Positions 1-12,300 of a stretch of 64,000 nucleotides of DNA are shown one piece after another. The position numbers and the translations under genes are program-made. The stretch comes from Owenia fusiformis (lineage: Eukaryota > Annelida > Polychaeta > Sabellida > Oweniidae). The notes beneath the pieces are model-generated. The model searched no databases, was not told the origin of the DNA, and saw nothing but the letters and a program-made list of their open reading frames with translations. The stretch is from positions 33,810,109 through 33,874,108 of the forward strand of contig CAIIXF020000002.1 in assembly GCA_903813345.2 (NCBI GenBank), given 5' to 3'. Positions within the stretch are counted from its first letter, which is position 1, and each line of letters starts with the position of its first letter.

Positions 1-2963
1 ATATCTTTTGGACATAAGTTTCAGCCAGTCTAATAGTTCCCTTTTCAATAATATGTATTATAATAGTCCCGCTTGGAATTTTAATCCTATTTCTGCAGCA
101 ACGCTAACTATACTTTATCTGTAAAATGCCTGTATTTCATTTCTATCGTTTTACGTTTTGGCGAGTATAAACTAAAGAGGTTACTTCGCTAGAGCTTTTG
201 AATTCTTCTATTAATTGGTAAAATACTTGTTTTCTCTTCAAAGTACAGTCAATCGTATATTACATATGAATTGTAAATATATACAATCAAAATCAAAACG
301 TTAACGAACATGTATTCCAAGAACCCAATTTTCTTCAACTTATGATATTACAAGCAACACTATAATCTTACAATTGCCGAACAGCACCCATCTGGACATC
401 CTTTTCTTCATTTGATACATATTTTATAATGTAATTTACATTTTGATTGTGAAAATTCTCCCGGCGCAACGTCTGCCGGTGATCGGTTGGCAGTTGAAAA
501 ATACCGTAATCGGTAGGCACCCATAAGGTGAACCTGAACTTATGTGAGCAAAGCAAAAACGATAAATTATGATCATAAATCATGATACGCAGGTAAACCG
601 AGAATGCGAGATAAAGGTACGTTTTAATAAATCCGTAACCCAATATTTTGTAGCTCCCAGTGTGAATAACGTAATGCGTTAATTTCAGTCAAAATCAAAT
701 AATTCGATGGAACAGTATTTCCCTCTATAAACTTATCATCGGTTCAAAACCATAACGTAAGGAGTCAAACCTCAGGAATTCCCGGGGATCTCAGCCCCCC
801 TATACTTTAACATGGACAAATGGATGAATGGAGAAAAAAAATATTTCTGATCAGTTAAACAAATATGTGTTCACATTATGTAAGACTTTAGATAATTAAA
901 GACCTAGAAACAAAATATTTTGTTTCTATAATTATATAAAGGGCATTATATTTAACCACAAAGAAAGGGTTAAACCTGAAAAACGAGTTCATCGATTCGC
1001 CAAAAAGGTTGTAGAAAAATCCATTTTGATGATTCAGAAATAATATTTTAGAATATGAAAATTCACCTCATCTCCTAAATTGTGTTACAATTTTATATTG
1101 ATCATCGAAATAGTAAAAAACTTATACCCATCTAAAAAGCTCTCTCTATCGAGCCTCTTCCTTTATAAAATATGAAAGAGAAATTTTTAATTTATTGTGT
1201 TTCAATATCAATGGTTTTAAAGGCATACCTAGCTAATCCTTTGTATGGAAGTCAATGCAAAAAGAAGACAGGCTGTGCTGGGCCATATAGCCCCGCATAT
1301 AGCCCACTTTCATTTATTATCATGACAACATTATGATTGGGTTACACACGTTGCAATGGTAACTTGGTAACCTGGCAATCATAGAAAACCTAGTAACTAT
1401 GTTAAAATTCTTGTAATGCAATTAATCTTTAAGTGCAGGTTGTGAAAGATAAGCCAGATTAAAGGTACAATTAAAAAAAGATATGATGATATTCTTTTTA
1501 TGATCACCTTGTGTTATACTAATGTGAATAGTATTACAAAGGTTGAGTTTGAGATTTTCATTTGATGTAAACAACATAAAGCAATATTTAGATGTGATAA
1601 CACATTCATTTTATTCCATCTATAGTAATGACAACAGCGTATTAAAGGGAATAGAAGGGATTGCGATTGAGAATAAACTCTTTGCATTCATTCAACTTCA
1701 CTTCTTAAAAGAGAGCTTCGTCCGTAGTTGATAACTAGACTCTGCACATAGCGTATTGAAAATACTGAAAGCAAACTTTTCAAAATCACTCCAATATTTC
1801 CCTTACATTACATTTCAAATTATATTTTCTGTGAATTAAGATAAATGATCAAATATGGAAATTGTTAAAGTTTTAAGATTCTCAATTTTTCTGAATTAAA
1901 AGAGGGAACAATCACTTTTCAATTTTACCACAAGGTAATCTTAAAATGGAAAGTTTATCCTCTCCTCTTTACAAGTCGGAATATTGTTGGACATTTACAA
2001 AATGTTGTAATATTGTGACATTTTTGTCTCAACTGCGTCCCTTCTACATCCTCTGATAATTCACGAGAAATAAGGCTCAAATAGAGAATTGTGGACATTT
2101 ATGACAAGTTCCTATTTACATGTTGAAAACTATATACACTAATAATTTTGTTTTTGCCAAACATATTTACCAAATGTTTCAGAGAAGTTACAGTACAGCA
2201 ACTTCAAATGAGGGATCAGGGCCATAATTACTAAGGAGTATTTTTTATGGGGGTTCACAGGAAGATATTGCTTGTATCTTATTTAAAGCATTTTAATAAA
2301 TGCAGATGTGAACCTTTCTCTGCCACCACTTTATTTTACTCTGCCGTATTTATTTTCTTCGTCACCCTGCATTACCCCTATGTATTATGTTTATTCAACT
2401 TGCTTATAGCCTAATGCTATAAGCGAAGCCATACAAGTGTATGTTTGTTAATGTCAAAATAGATTCTATGAATAAAAAAAATGTTAAGTTATTTACAACT
2501 GATTTAAAGGTCCAGTGATTGCACTGAATACTAATTGCAAGAGTTGTAAAATTCGATTAATGATAAAATGTATGATTTTATATTGAAATGTCCATAATGA
2601 AGCAAAAGTGAGTGTTGCCAACATTTCCCAACATTTTGGCTCCAAGCTGCACACTCATCAAATCATTACTCCTATGATAATACGTCGAGTCATATTAGTG
2701 TATAACCACCTTAATGTCTGTACATAATCTACCTCACCAATGAACATCTAGGATTAAGTATTTTATAAGACAAATGATGGGGTAGGCCTATATAATAAAA
2801 AATATATTCAGTGTCAAGCGCAGCATGCAAACACATGTCATGAATATAATGAGATATTTGTATTTTACAATTGAACGTCTGATAATCAAAACAACATATC
2901 AATCTCAGCAATGGATATTGCATCGTGTAGAGAGATTTCCTCTTCAGTACGTATTTTCCTATT
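1..2963. other. 3' flank of the lectin gene, no gene recognised
   Basis: AT-rich DNA with no convincing exon on either strand. A 62-codon open frame at 1543-1731 and a minus frame at 368-643 lack family matches and flanking gene structure. The stretch around 1690-1750 is a diverged copy of 30855-30915 (shared words CTTCTTAAAAGAGAG and GACTAGACTCTGC in the same orientation), so it belongs to a dispersed repeat. Confidence 0.5.
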
Positions 2964-3385
2964 TTACTCAGGACCAGCTAGTAGTTCAATCTCACAAATC
3001 TGGTACACAGACGATGTCGATGCCGAGATCATGGCAGCATACAGAGAGCTTTCTCCTTCACCGGTAGTGCAGGTCCATACAAACTCTCCAGTACCTGGGT
3101 ACTCAGGTCCGGCACAGGTCCTCGCAGTTGTTAAATCGGCATTTGTGTCAGCTGTACTATACACATGAAAATCACCGCCAGCTCCACCATTTGTTGTGAT
3201 CACCAATTTGAACTCAAGCAAGTCAACTGCATTAGTATGAAACAGCAATTTCTTCTCAGAAATATCCTGAACGTCGAAGGAGCAGACTGAGTTGTCCATA
3301 TCTGTCAGTGAACGGATCAGGGGTCTCTTCTCGTTGGGAAATGTTTCATCAACAATTGGAGCCGATGCACTTACAAGGTTCCGTC
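2964..3385 (-). CDS. Lectin gene last recognised exon: fucolectin-like domain D3
   Basis: Acceptor ATGTTGCAG, phase 1 in, 422 nt, ending at TAA (2966-2964). The product begins GRNLVSASAPIVDE and contains FEFKLVIT-type central strands (read LEFKLVITTN), TARTCAGPEYPG, FVWTCTTGEGESS and QICEIELLAG. The paired cysteines before a GRY-like strand and the final CE(I/V)E are typical of fucolectin/tachylectin-4-type (FTP) lectins. The Arg triad used for fucose binding in eel fucolectin is not obvious, so sugar specificity cannot be inferred. Possible minus-strand AATAAA signals lie far downstream (near 2350-2390). Confidence 0.75.
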
Positions 3386-6300
3386 CTGCAACATGATGAG
3401 ATCAAAAAAGGAAGTAGTGCACTCTCTATTATGATCTCCCCATGAAAAAATTAATTCATCTGATTTTTCAAAATGAGTACAGGCCCGTAGCCAGGATTTG
3501 CCAAGGGGGGGGGGTCAGTTTTCAAAAATGTCCAGGGGGGGTTCACATTTGACAATTTTAGCCCAAATATGGCTAAAATCACTTGAGAAGTGCTCAAAAT
3601 GGTGAAAAACCGCATGATTTTTAAAGAATTTTTGAACAGGGGGGTTCGCCCGAACCCTGCGAACCCCCCTGGCTACGGGCCTGGAGTATACTGCTTTTAT
3701 TATTACATTTATATGCACACTAGTATCTTGTTGACCTATATTCAGCACTATATTGATGTATAGGCCACTTATTAGGGTCATAATTCAATCATGAAGTGCA
3801 TAGGCATAGATTCCAAACCAGGGAGTATTTTTGTGTCCATCAAAATCCATTTGCATCCTACACATCTCTGCATCTTATTCAAATACTTATTATTTAGTAT
3901 GTTACTAAATAATGAAATACAATAGTATAATTGGTTTTGCAAACTTGTATGAAAACTTTGGGTCAACTTAAGACATGTGGAGCAGAAATACTACTCATTC
4001 AGAGTTGAAACAATGGTGAAAAAATGTACTATCTTTTAATTTAAAGTATGACCTGAATCGATTGCAAACTTAACATATTTGCACATTTGATGAGACAAAC
4101 CATTTGTGTCATAGGCATATTGTGAAATTATTAAGTTTGCAATCAATTCAGGCCATAGTGTATTTTTGTTTTTTTTGTGATATCAATGGAAACCAATGGC
4201 CTCTATTGGGATATGCTGATATTTTCATGTTAAGTCAATGATGTACAGCCCTATGTAAGTCAATATACAACCTTACTGGACTAAATGACCCCTATCTCAA
4301 CCTATGTGTGCCCGAGCACTTTAATATTTCCAATGAATTAAATGACATTCTATTCTTCATGTTACACCTAAGAATGATTCATTTTGACCATGGGGGTATA
4401 TACCAATTATCGCACCTCTTCCTTTGGATTGTTGGCTTATTTTTATTCTCTTCTAGTGCAGATTGAAATGTTAATGCATAGGCCAGTTTACCCAGATTGA
4501 AAGATTTTATATGAAAATCTTATTGAATGAAGTTTGGGAGTTTTTAGATGAAAGGACGATTCTCGGTTTGGAGGACAGCCTCCTGGGCTAAAAAAGATTT
4601 CATGAAAAATATAGAAATATTACCCAAATTAAACTATGAATATTCAAAAGAAGATAATTAAATCTACAAGATGTAAAAATAACAAATTGGTCTGAAGCAG
4701 GGATAATGCTCAAATAGACCGATTCAATAAAATACAAGTCTCGATTTGGGGAAAGAAGTTCATCAGTGTACTGTGCTAATATTTTTTTGCGAAAAATCTA
4801 GAAATATTACCCAAATTAAATTATGACTATTCAAAAGAAGACATTCAAATCTATATTATGTAAAAAAAATCAAATTTGTCCGAAGCAGGGATAATGCTCA
4901 TTTAGACTGATGAACTTCGTTCTTCAAACCGAGAATCGTCCTTTCTCACTTCTATCCCGTGTAATTCTTATCCTTTATAATGATTTAACCTGCAAGTGCA
5001 CATACAGTTCATGTATCTAAGATGTTTGACAGACAATCTAAATAATTTACATATTTAATATAAATAATATTAATTTGTTAATAGGCCTACCTGTGAAGAT
5101 TTGGACTTCACTCATCCCTGTAGCTAACTCAAGCCCCGGATGAGTCCAGATTGCCTTTAGAGTAAACTTTACAGATTTAGCTAATCTAAAGGCAGGTAAA
5201 GGAAGCGTTGTCCATCTGAAATCTCTGCAATCGTGTGCCAATACGTCATCAAACAAAAGAACTTGCGAGCCAACCTTAAATGAACAATTCATGGCACTAT
5301 GATTGACTATATTCACATTTGATGACAAAATGACATAAACGTGTTTATAGGTCTCTCAATATTGTAATTGTACAAAGGAAAGTTTGGTTCATTTAAAAAA
5401 GTAGCTTATTAATGAAATAAAAGGTTTAATTTAATATTTTTCTATTTTTTAAAACTTTTTGAATACTTTTTGTTAAATGAACCAAACTTTCCTTTGTACA
5501 ACTATAATATTGAGAGGTCTCAGAAAATGTTGTATATGCTATTTTGTTCAAACAATTACAAGGTTCGGAAAGATCTTTTATTTCACCATCAACAATTGGT
5601 AGAAAAGAACAAAAATCAGTTGCACTAAAAGACAAAAATTGTTCACAAAAACAATAATATGAAATATATTTAAATAATTTTTGCATTTAATTGTTGTCAA
5701 TCAGCGACCATTGCATAAAGGATAGTGTTTTTTACATAATGTTTTCAATAATTGGTTTTAGAGAAAAACAATGTTGAATTCAACTCGCCATATCAATACC
5801 AATCCTTTTAATTACCAATGCAGTGACATTTTGATTCATAATATTTTGAACTTTTGACTACCAATATCGTGACATTTTGATTCATAATATTTTGAAATTT
5901 TGACTACCAATACCGTGACATTTTGATTCATGATATTTTGAAATTTTGAGTTTGATTCATAATATTTTGAAATTTTGATTACCAATACCATGACATTTTG
6001 ATTCATAATGCTTTGACATTTTGATTACCAATACAGTAACATTTTGATTTATAATACCTTGACATTTTGATTCATAATATTTTTGAAATTTTGATTCCAA
6101 TACCCAAGACATTTTGATTCATGAAATTTTGATAACCAATACCTTGACAATTTGATTCATAATATTTTGAAATTTTGATTCCAATACCTTAGACATTTTG
6201 ATTCATTATTTTATGAAATTTTGATTCCAATACCCCAGATATTTTGAATCATTATCGTCGAAATCGAAAATCATCGAAATTTTGATTCCAATACCTCAGA

Positions 6301-9300
6301 CATTTTGATTGATAATATTTTGAAATTTTGATTCCAATACCCAAGACATTTTGATTCATGATATTGAAATTTTGATTCCAATACCCAAGACATTTTGATT
6401 CATGATATTGAAATTTTGATTCCAATACCCAAACATTTTGATTAATAAAAGTCAAATCTAGTAAATAAAACAAGGAGTAAATATCATATTTGAAGTGATG
6501 AAAAGTGACTGAGACCATTGCCACGAATTCAAAGTAAGTTTCGGATAATATATTTATAAAATTAATAAACAGGATATTTTATAATAAATTATGATCGTCC
6601 CACCTCTAATCCTAGCAAACATATCATGTGGAAGCTATTCTAAAGTGATAATGACTACCAAACAGAATTTACAATCGTTATGGCTGTCTCTAATGATCAA
6701 TCGTGGCATATTTTGATCCATAAGTCCAGCATAAGTCGGCTTTATACATATACACACATACATTATGGGACCATGTAATCTAGGGTTGACTGCACAGATA
6801 GGTGGAGAGACCGGTGTAAAAGGGTAGGAGGTCCCATTAAATTATAGTCCTACTCTCCATTGATTTACATGGTGACCTAAATACAACTCTTTCCCTCATT
6901 ATCTTATACGCAATCAGGGCCAGTAAGGGCCGTTAAGAAAGGGACCATAATCCCCAGGGGACCATCATTTCTTTCACACCGTCATTATGGACACCATATA
7001 TTTATATACAGTAACCATCGACAACGTACAGTGACAAAATATACTGTCGTACACTTTAGATGTACGATATCGTTATTAACCGATTTGAAGCAAAGACAAT
7101 GATGTAGGTTTGATGTCGATTGAAAAAAAATATCTGAGGAATACATTAAGGATTTCATGATTGATTTTGTGTGTATTCGTTTAGGAAGACATTTAACTTT
7201 CTAGTAGGGTTAAAAGATTTTGGAACAGTGCTCGATTTTTTCGTGGTCAATCTACCCATATAATTGGTCGGTTGGAACATGTTGTCTTTTACATATTTCC
7301 TCTAATCATCTCCTCCCCTGTCGTCTAAGAGTGTCGAATATTTTCATGAGAGTTTTGGCTATAATTTAAACAATCACAAGTGTACGTTGTCAACTCGAAT
7401 GTACGTTGTATCATTGAACTTACTCAATTTACAGTTTACCCTAATGCAGGCAACGTATTTTTCATAATATTAACAAACAGGGGAGGGGGTCAGATGCATT
7501 TAAAATTGAAATCAATTTGATTGAACTATTGAGCACTTTCCAGATACTATATTATAAACGGGATTTACAAAAATGAAATGGTGTATGATATGTACGAACA
7601 GAATAAACAGGGAAATGTAATTTAATTGGTGATTGTGTTTTCTGATAATGTGTGTCACCCTGCTTCGGAAATCCCCATAACAGTCTATGGGCGGCTCACA
7701 TGATTATGCAGATGAGAAGACCCCATTGGTTTCCCGGCAGAACAATAATCAAAACAGACGCGGACAAACTTTGTTTTGACTATTGTTTCTGAATGGTTCG
7801 TGACCAAAATTCACTTAACTATAGAGAATATGTTACGTTATAAGGATAGATTGTTTTTACTTACCAATCATCAACATGTGCTGACATATTCAGCTCTGGA
7901 CTTCATGTCCAAAGGGGGTAACATTCACTGTTCGAATAAATTTGAAGTTCTCACACCCCTATGTTTAACTGGCTAATTCAAATCGGATGCAGTGGAAAAC
8001 CGAACGCCAATTTACGAACGTTCGCCCTTGATTATATCTCATGAATTTCGATTACAGGGACAACGTACATTGGAGGTGACAACGCACATTTCTGATTTTA
8101 TTTAAATTACAATAAATACTTGAATATTAATCTTTACTCGTCCTAAATTGTTTAGTACAGAGAAACATATTCTAATAAAAATATCCGACACTCTTAGACG
8201 ACAGGCGAGGATATGATCGAAGGAAATGTGTAAAAAACATTTTCCAACCGACCAATTATATGGGTAGATTGAAAAAAAAAACGAGCACTGTTCGAAAATA
8301 TTTTTAACGTGTTACTAGAAAATTAAATGTCTTCTCAAACGAATATACACCGAAATCAAACTTGAAATCCTTAATGTATTGCTCAGATAATTTTTTTAAA
8401 ACCTACATAGAATCTACATCATTGTCTTTGCTTCAAACATGCTTCGTACATCTAAAGTGTACGACGGCATATTTTGTCACTGCGTTGTCGATGGTTAGGC
8501 GTGAGTTAGTAATACTCACCGTAGCCCCAAATAATAAGCTTGACGTCATACTGTACATCTGCACAAGCACGCTCCTGTGTTGGCTATGCTTGTTACACCT
8601 GTTTGCGTATTTTACCACATGAACCCAATACTCTGCATCGAATGTGACTAAAAGCCATTGGTTTACCCCCGCGTTAGCTTGAAAAGCGTGGTTGTTAACA
8701 AGTGTCCCATCTACTGCGTTCTGTGGGCCGAAATAGTAGGAGTTAAATGCAGTTGATGATGCTGCCGTTGTTCCAGCCAATACAGCCTGGTTAGTCAATT
8801 GGCCAAAATCTACAAAAGTATTTAAATCAATTTAAATGGCTAATAGCTGTAATGCACATTCGTGATAGGTTATAACTTACAACATTAATCGATAATTAAG
8901 ACTTGGCCATACACCTTCTTTTCGTAATTATTGGACCTAAAAATCGTTCCTGTGGAAAGTGCATCTTAAAAATGGCATTTTGTAAGATTGATAAAGTTGC
9001 AAGTAATTTTTTTCAATTTGGAACTTGAACTGCTTACTAAGTCAGAGATTATTTTTATGAATATCAGAAATGAAATGTTATGTCTAAGTCTATTGATTAA
9101 GGAAGTCCCATAGTCTTGTGAATAAAAATAGTACTCTACATATATATCCTGATCGTTTACTCATCAATTATTTATTTAGAAATAAAAACGTATATTCTTG
9201 ATAATAATACAGTACAGACTGTAGCAGTGCTCAAGATGATATGCGTTCCCCATATGTCATGTCATTTACTAACAAGGCATTATAACACGCAAAATGTCAC

Positions 9301-12300
9301 TACCTGCCATTTGTTACAGACGCCGAACACAAACCACCGAACGCCGTCACAAAAAAGTTGGAGGCAATAATAATATGTCGTCATTTTTGGTGGTTACATA
9401 AAAATTCTATAATTACAGCCTTTTTACAGTAGTTTTCAATGTTTTGAATTTTTCAATACCCGTCCTTCCGTGTGTCCCACAAAAACCAATGTTCATCAAC
9501 AAAAACAATGTTTACCTGCGATTATAGCCAGTTCCACGATTCCAAATGATTCCGCTGATTTCACGTAAGCTTTAGTAAACGTCAGCTTTGCCCAATTGGC
9601 AAGAACTGGTTGTTGAAACCTCACGGCTTCCCAACTATGCTGATCTGACGACTTCATGTCAAACATATCAATCTAAATGAATTTAATAAATTCAATTTAA
9701 GAATAATATAGATATTTTGAAATTATAATTCAACTCCAGAATTCATATAGATGACAATTCACTTAATTCCTCTTGTGGCTTTTTCAAAACATTAGTCCCA
9801 GTTGGTTTGCATGTTAACATTTGCTGTATTAGAATACATTACATAAATCGAATCACATTTTCTCTTATTTGATTAAATATTTCAAGTTTCAGTATCGATC
9901 ATAAGCTTTTGAATAAAGAATTTTATTTTGGAAGATTTTGAAGAATTTCTTTTACCTTTTCGCCATCTATTGACAGTCATTAATGTCATTTTGATTTCAA
10001 TGCTCTTCAACGGTGATAATTATTTTTATCTCGGTTTGATCTACGATTGTTCAATTTACAATATTTATTCATTTATCATAAAAATACAAAACATGCAACA
10101 TTTCACAATCTAAGACACCACATTGGCATATAAAAGAAGTATCATGTGCTAGAAAAAGTCTTCTTAATTGAAAAAATGTAGGACTTTATGCAGTAGAGTA
10201 TACGAAAAGATTTGTATACCTCCGTCGTGGAACCGTCGCTGAAATCGAATTGGACTCGTCTGGCTTGAGTCATTATACTTTCGCGATTCTGAATCAAACT
10301 GATCTCTTTAATCCAATACGGCCTCGCCAAAGTGACGTTTACCCATGAGCCCACATTTTTAGGGTCATCTAAAAAGAACATAAACAGAAGCATAGTATAT
10401 ACTACATACGAGGGGTGATCAAAGACTTCTCATAATATATCTTTAATTGTTAAGTTTATTTTATAACATATTCCAATGAAGTTTTCACAGAACGTGCAAC
10501 AAACAAAGCCTTAAAATGATCTACAAGAATATTTTATAACAAAAATATAGATTTAGAAATGGTTGCCATAGTAATCAAAATCAAGGAGAGTAGTCCAAAT
10601 AAAATAACTGCACGAATTATTTAGTATACTACCCATATATATTATTCTAGAGGTTATAATGAAAACACGCGCTACGCGCTAACGCGCCACGCGCCAATGC
10701 GCTAATAGAAAATGATCCCTCCCCCACGATGTGTGCGCATGTTTTAAGCGCATGTTTATGATTGGTCTTTACCCTTGGCCCAGGGACATGTATAATTAGG
10801 GTTATGACTCCCTGGGAACTTGTCAAAACATTGACAGTTCAAAGACTGTATAAATCACCGCTAACCTGTCAATCAGACTTTGATGTGAACTTTGCGGCCG
10901 CAGGAAATAAACAAAGCCTCTCGAAAATTACACTTTTCAAGTTACGATTTCTCTAAAAATATAAGACCAATTAAGATGTTCTTCACACCGTTAAAAAAAA
11001 GAAATCGACTTCAATTTAGGAAATAATTCCAAAACTAAATGAACGTGTACTTTTCTCTGTATTTGACATAAAAGAACATGAGTAACTTAGAATTAATAAA
11101 TATTTACGGCCAATTACCGGACAATGATAAAACATGCTGGTCAGGTTTACATTACTTTTTAAATCGTCTCTTATTTAAAACTTTAATTCCAAATGAAATA
11201 CAATCCTGTTTTCAACAATATTCCTGATAGGTAATACAATTCACTGGGACTGACGTAATTCAAAATTTTTTAAATCTAAAATCAAATTGAGAAAAACGAA
11301 AGCAAACATGAAAGGGGGGTTTATAGGGGTCTTGGAAATCCATATACACTATTTTTCACTAGCCCCTCAGTCTTATACCATTTACAGCATTTTCACCCCT
11401 TTTACATGTATAACATACAGTGTATGCAATATTTTTCACATCTCCCTGTAGTACTATATTTTACAAAAAGCTCGGGTAAATAATCTGTACGATAATTTTG
11501 AAATTACCGTTGAGAAAAGTTTGGATAATATTCAGAAGGAAATAACATAATGCAAGAATCCACGTAGTACCAAATGTATAATCATACGGCAAATAGGCAG
11601 TACACAGCCCCGAAGCCAGGGGGGTTCGGAGGGTGACTTTGGATTTTTTTGAAAAAGTGCCCCCCCCCCCCTGGGAAATCCTGGTTACTGTCCTGTCCTG
11701 TGGGACTGATTTTTCAAATCACCCCCACAACCAGGCCCGTAGCCAGAGGGGGAGCTGGGGAGCGGAGCTCCCCCTCTGGCCAGAGATTCTTTCAAAATCA
11801 TGCAGTTTCTCACCATTCTGAGAATTTTTTCATGATTATTAGCCAAAATTGTGAAAAAGCTTCCCCTGGAAAAAGGCTTCCCCTCCTGGTAAAAGCTGGC
11901 TACGGGCAAGCCCCCACAACTACTTGTGTATTGAAATCCCAAATTTATGGGGATAAGCTGGATCTGCAGTATTCGTTCAAACTGTACTTTAAATTTCATA
12001 ATAGGCTTCTTTAATTCTTTTAAAACATATGTTTATTTAACTTATACGATGCCATATACGATAAATGTTGCCCCCTCTTATGCAGTCATACACAATAGAT
12101 TTTCACCCTCCTCTTATACGATAACCCTATACACCCCCCCCCCCATGAAAGCGAAAGAGTGTAACAGGGCATGAAAAGAAAAATGGAAAAACATAAATGC
12201 GACGCCTGAATTATCCCACCGTTTGGTAAGTCATGAGAGAAATAACTTCAAATACAAAGAGTAAAGATATATAAAACATCCATGACTTGATATTAAGAGG

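Noticed and set aside
368-643. Minus-strand 91-codon frame
   Set aside because: No recognisable domain or consistent splice sites linking it to the lectin gene.
5306-5306. Alternative acceptor ATATAG|TC for lectin exon 8
   Set aside because: Would need a phase-1 donor, while exon 7 ends in phase 0 at a consensus GTGAGT; the upstream acceptor at 5353 fits phase and keeps the frame open.
11633-12014. Overlapping frames on both strands with PPPP runs
   Set aside because: Come from the C/G runs of a MITE nested in the 2-kb element.
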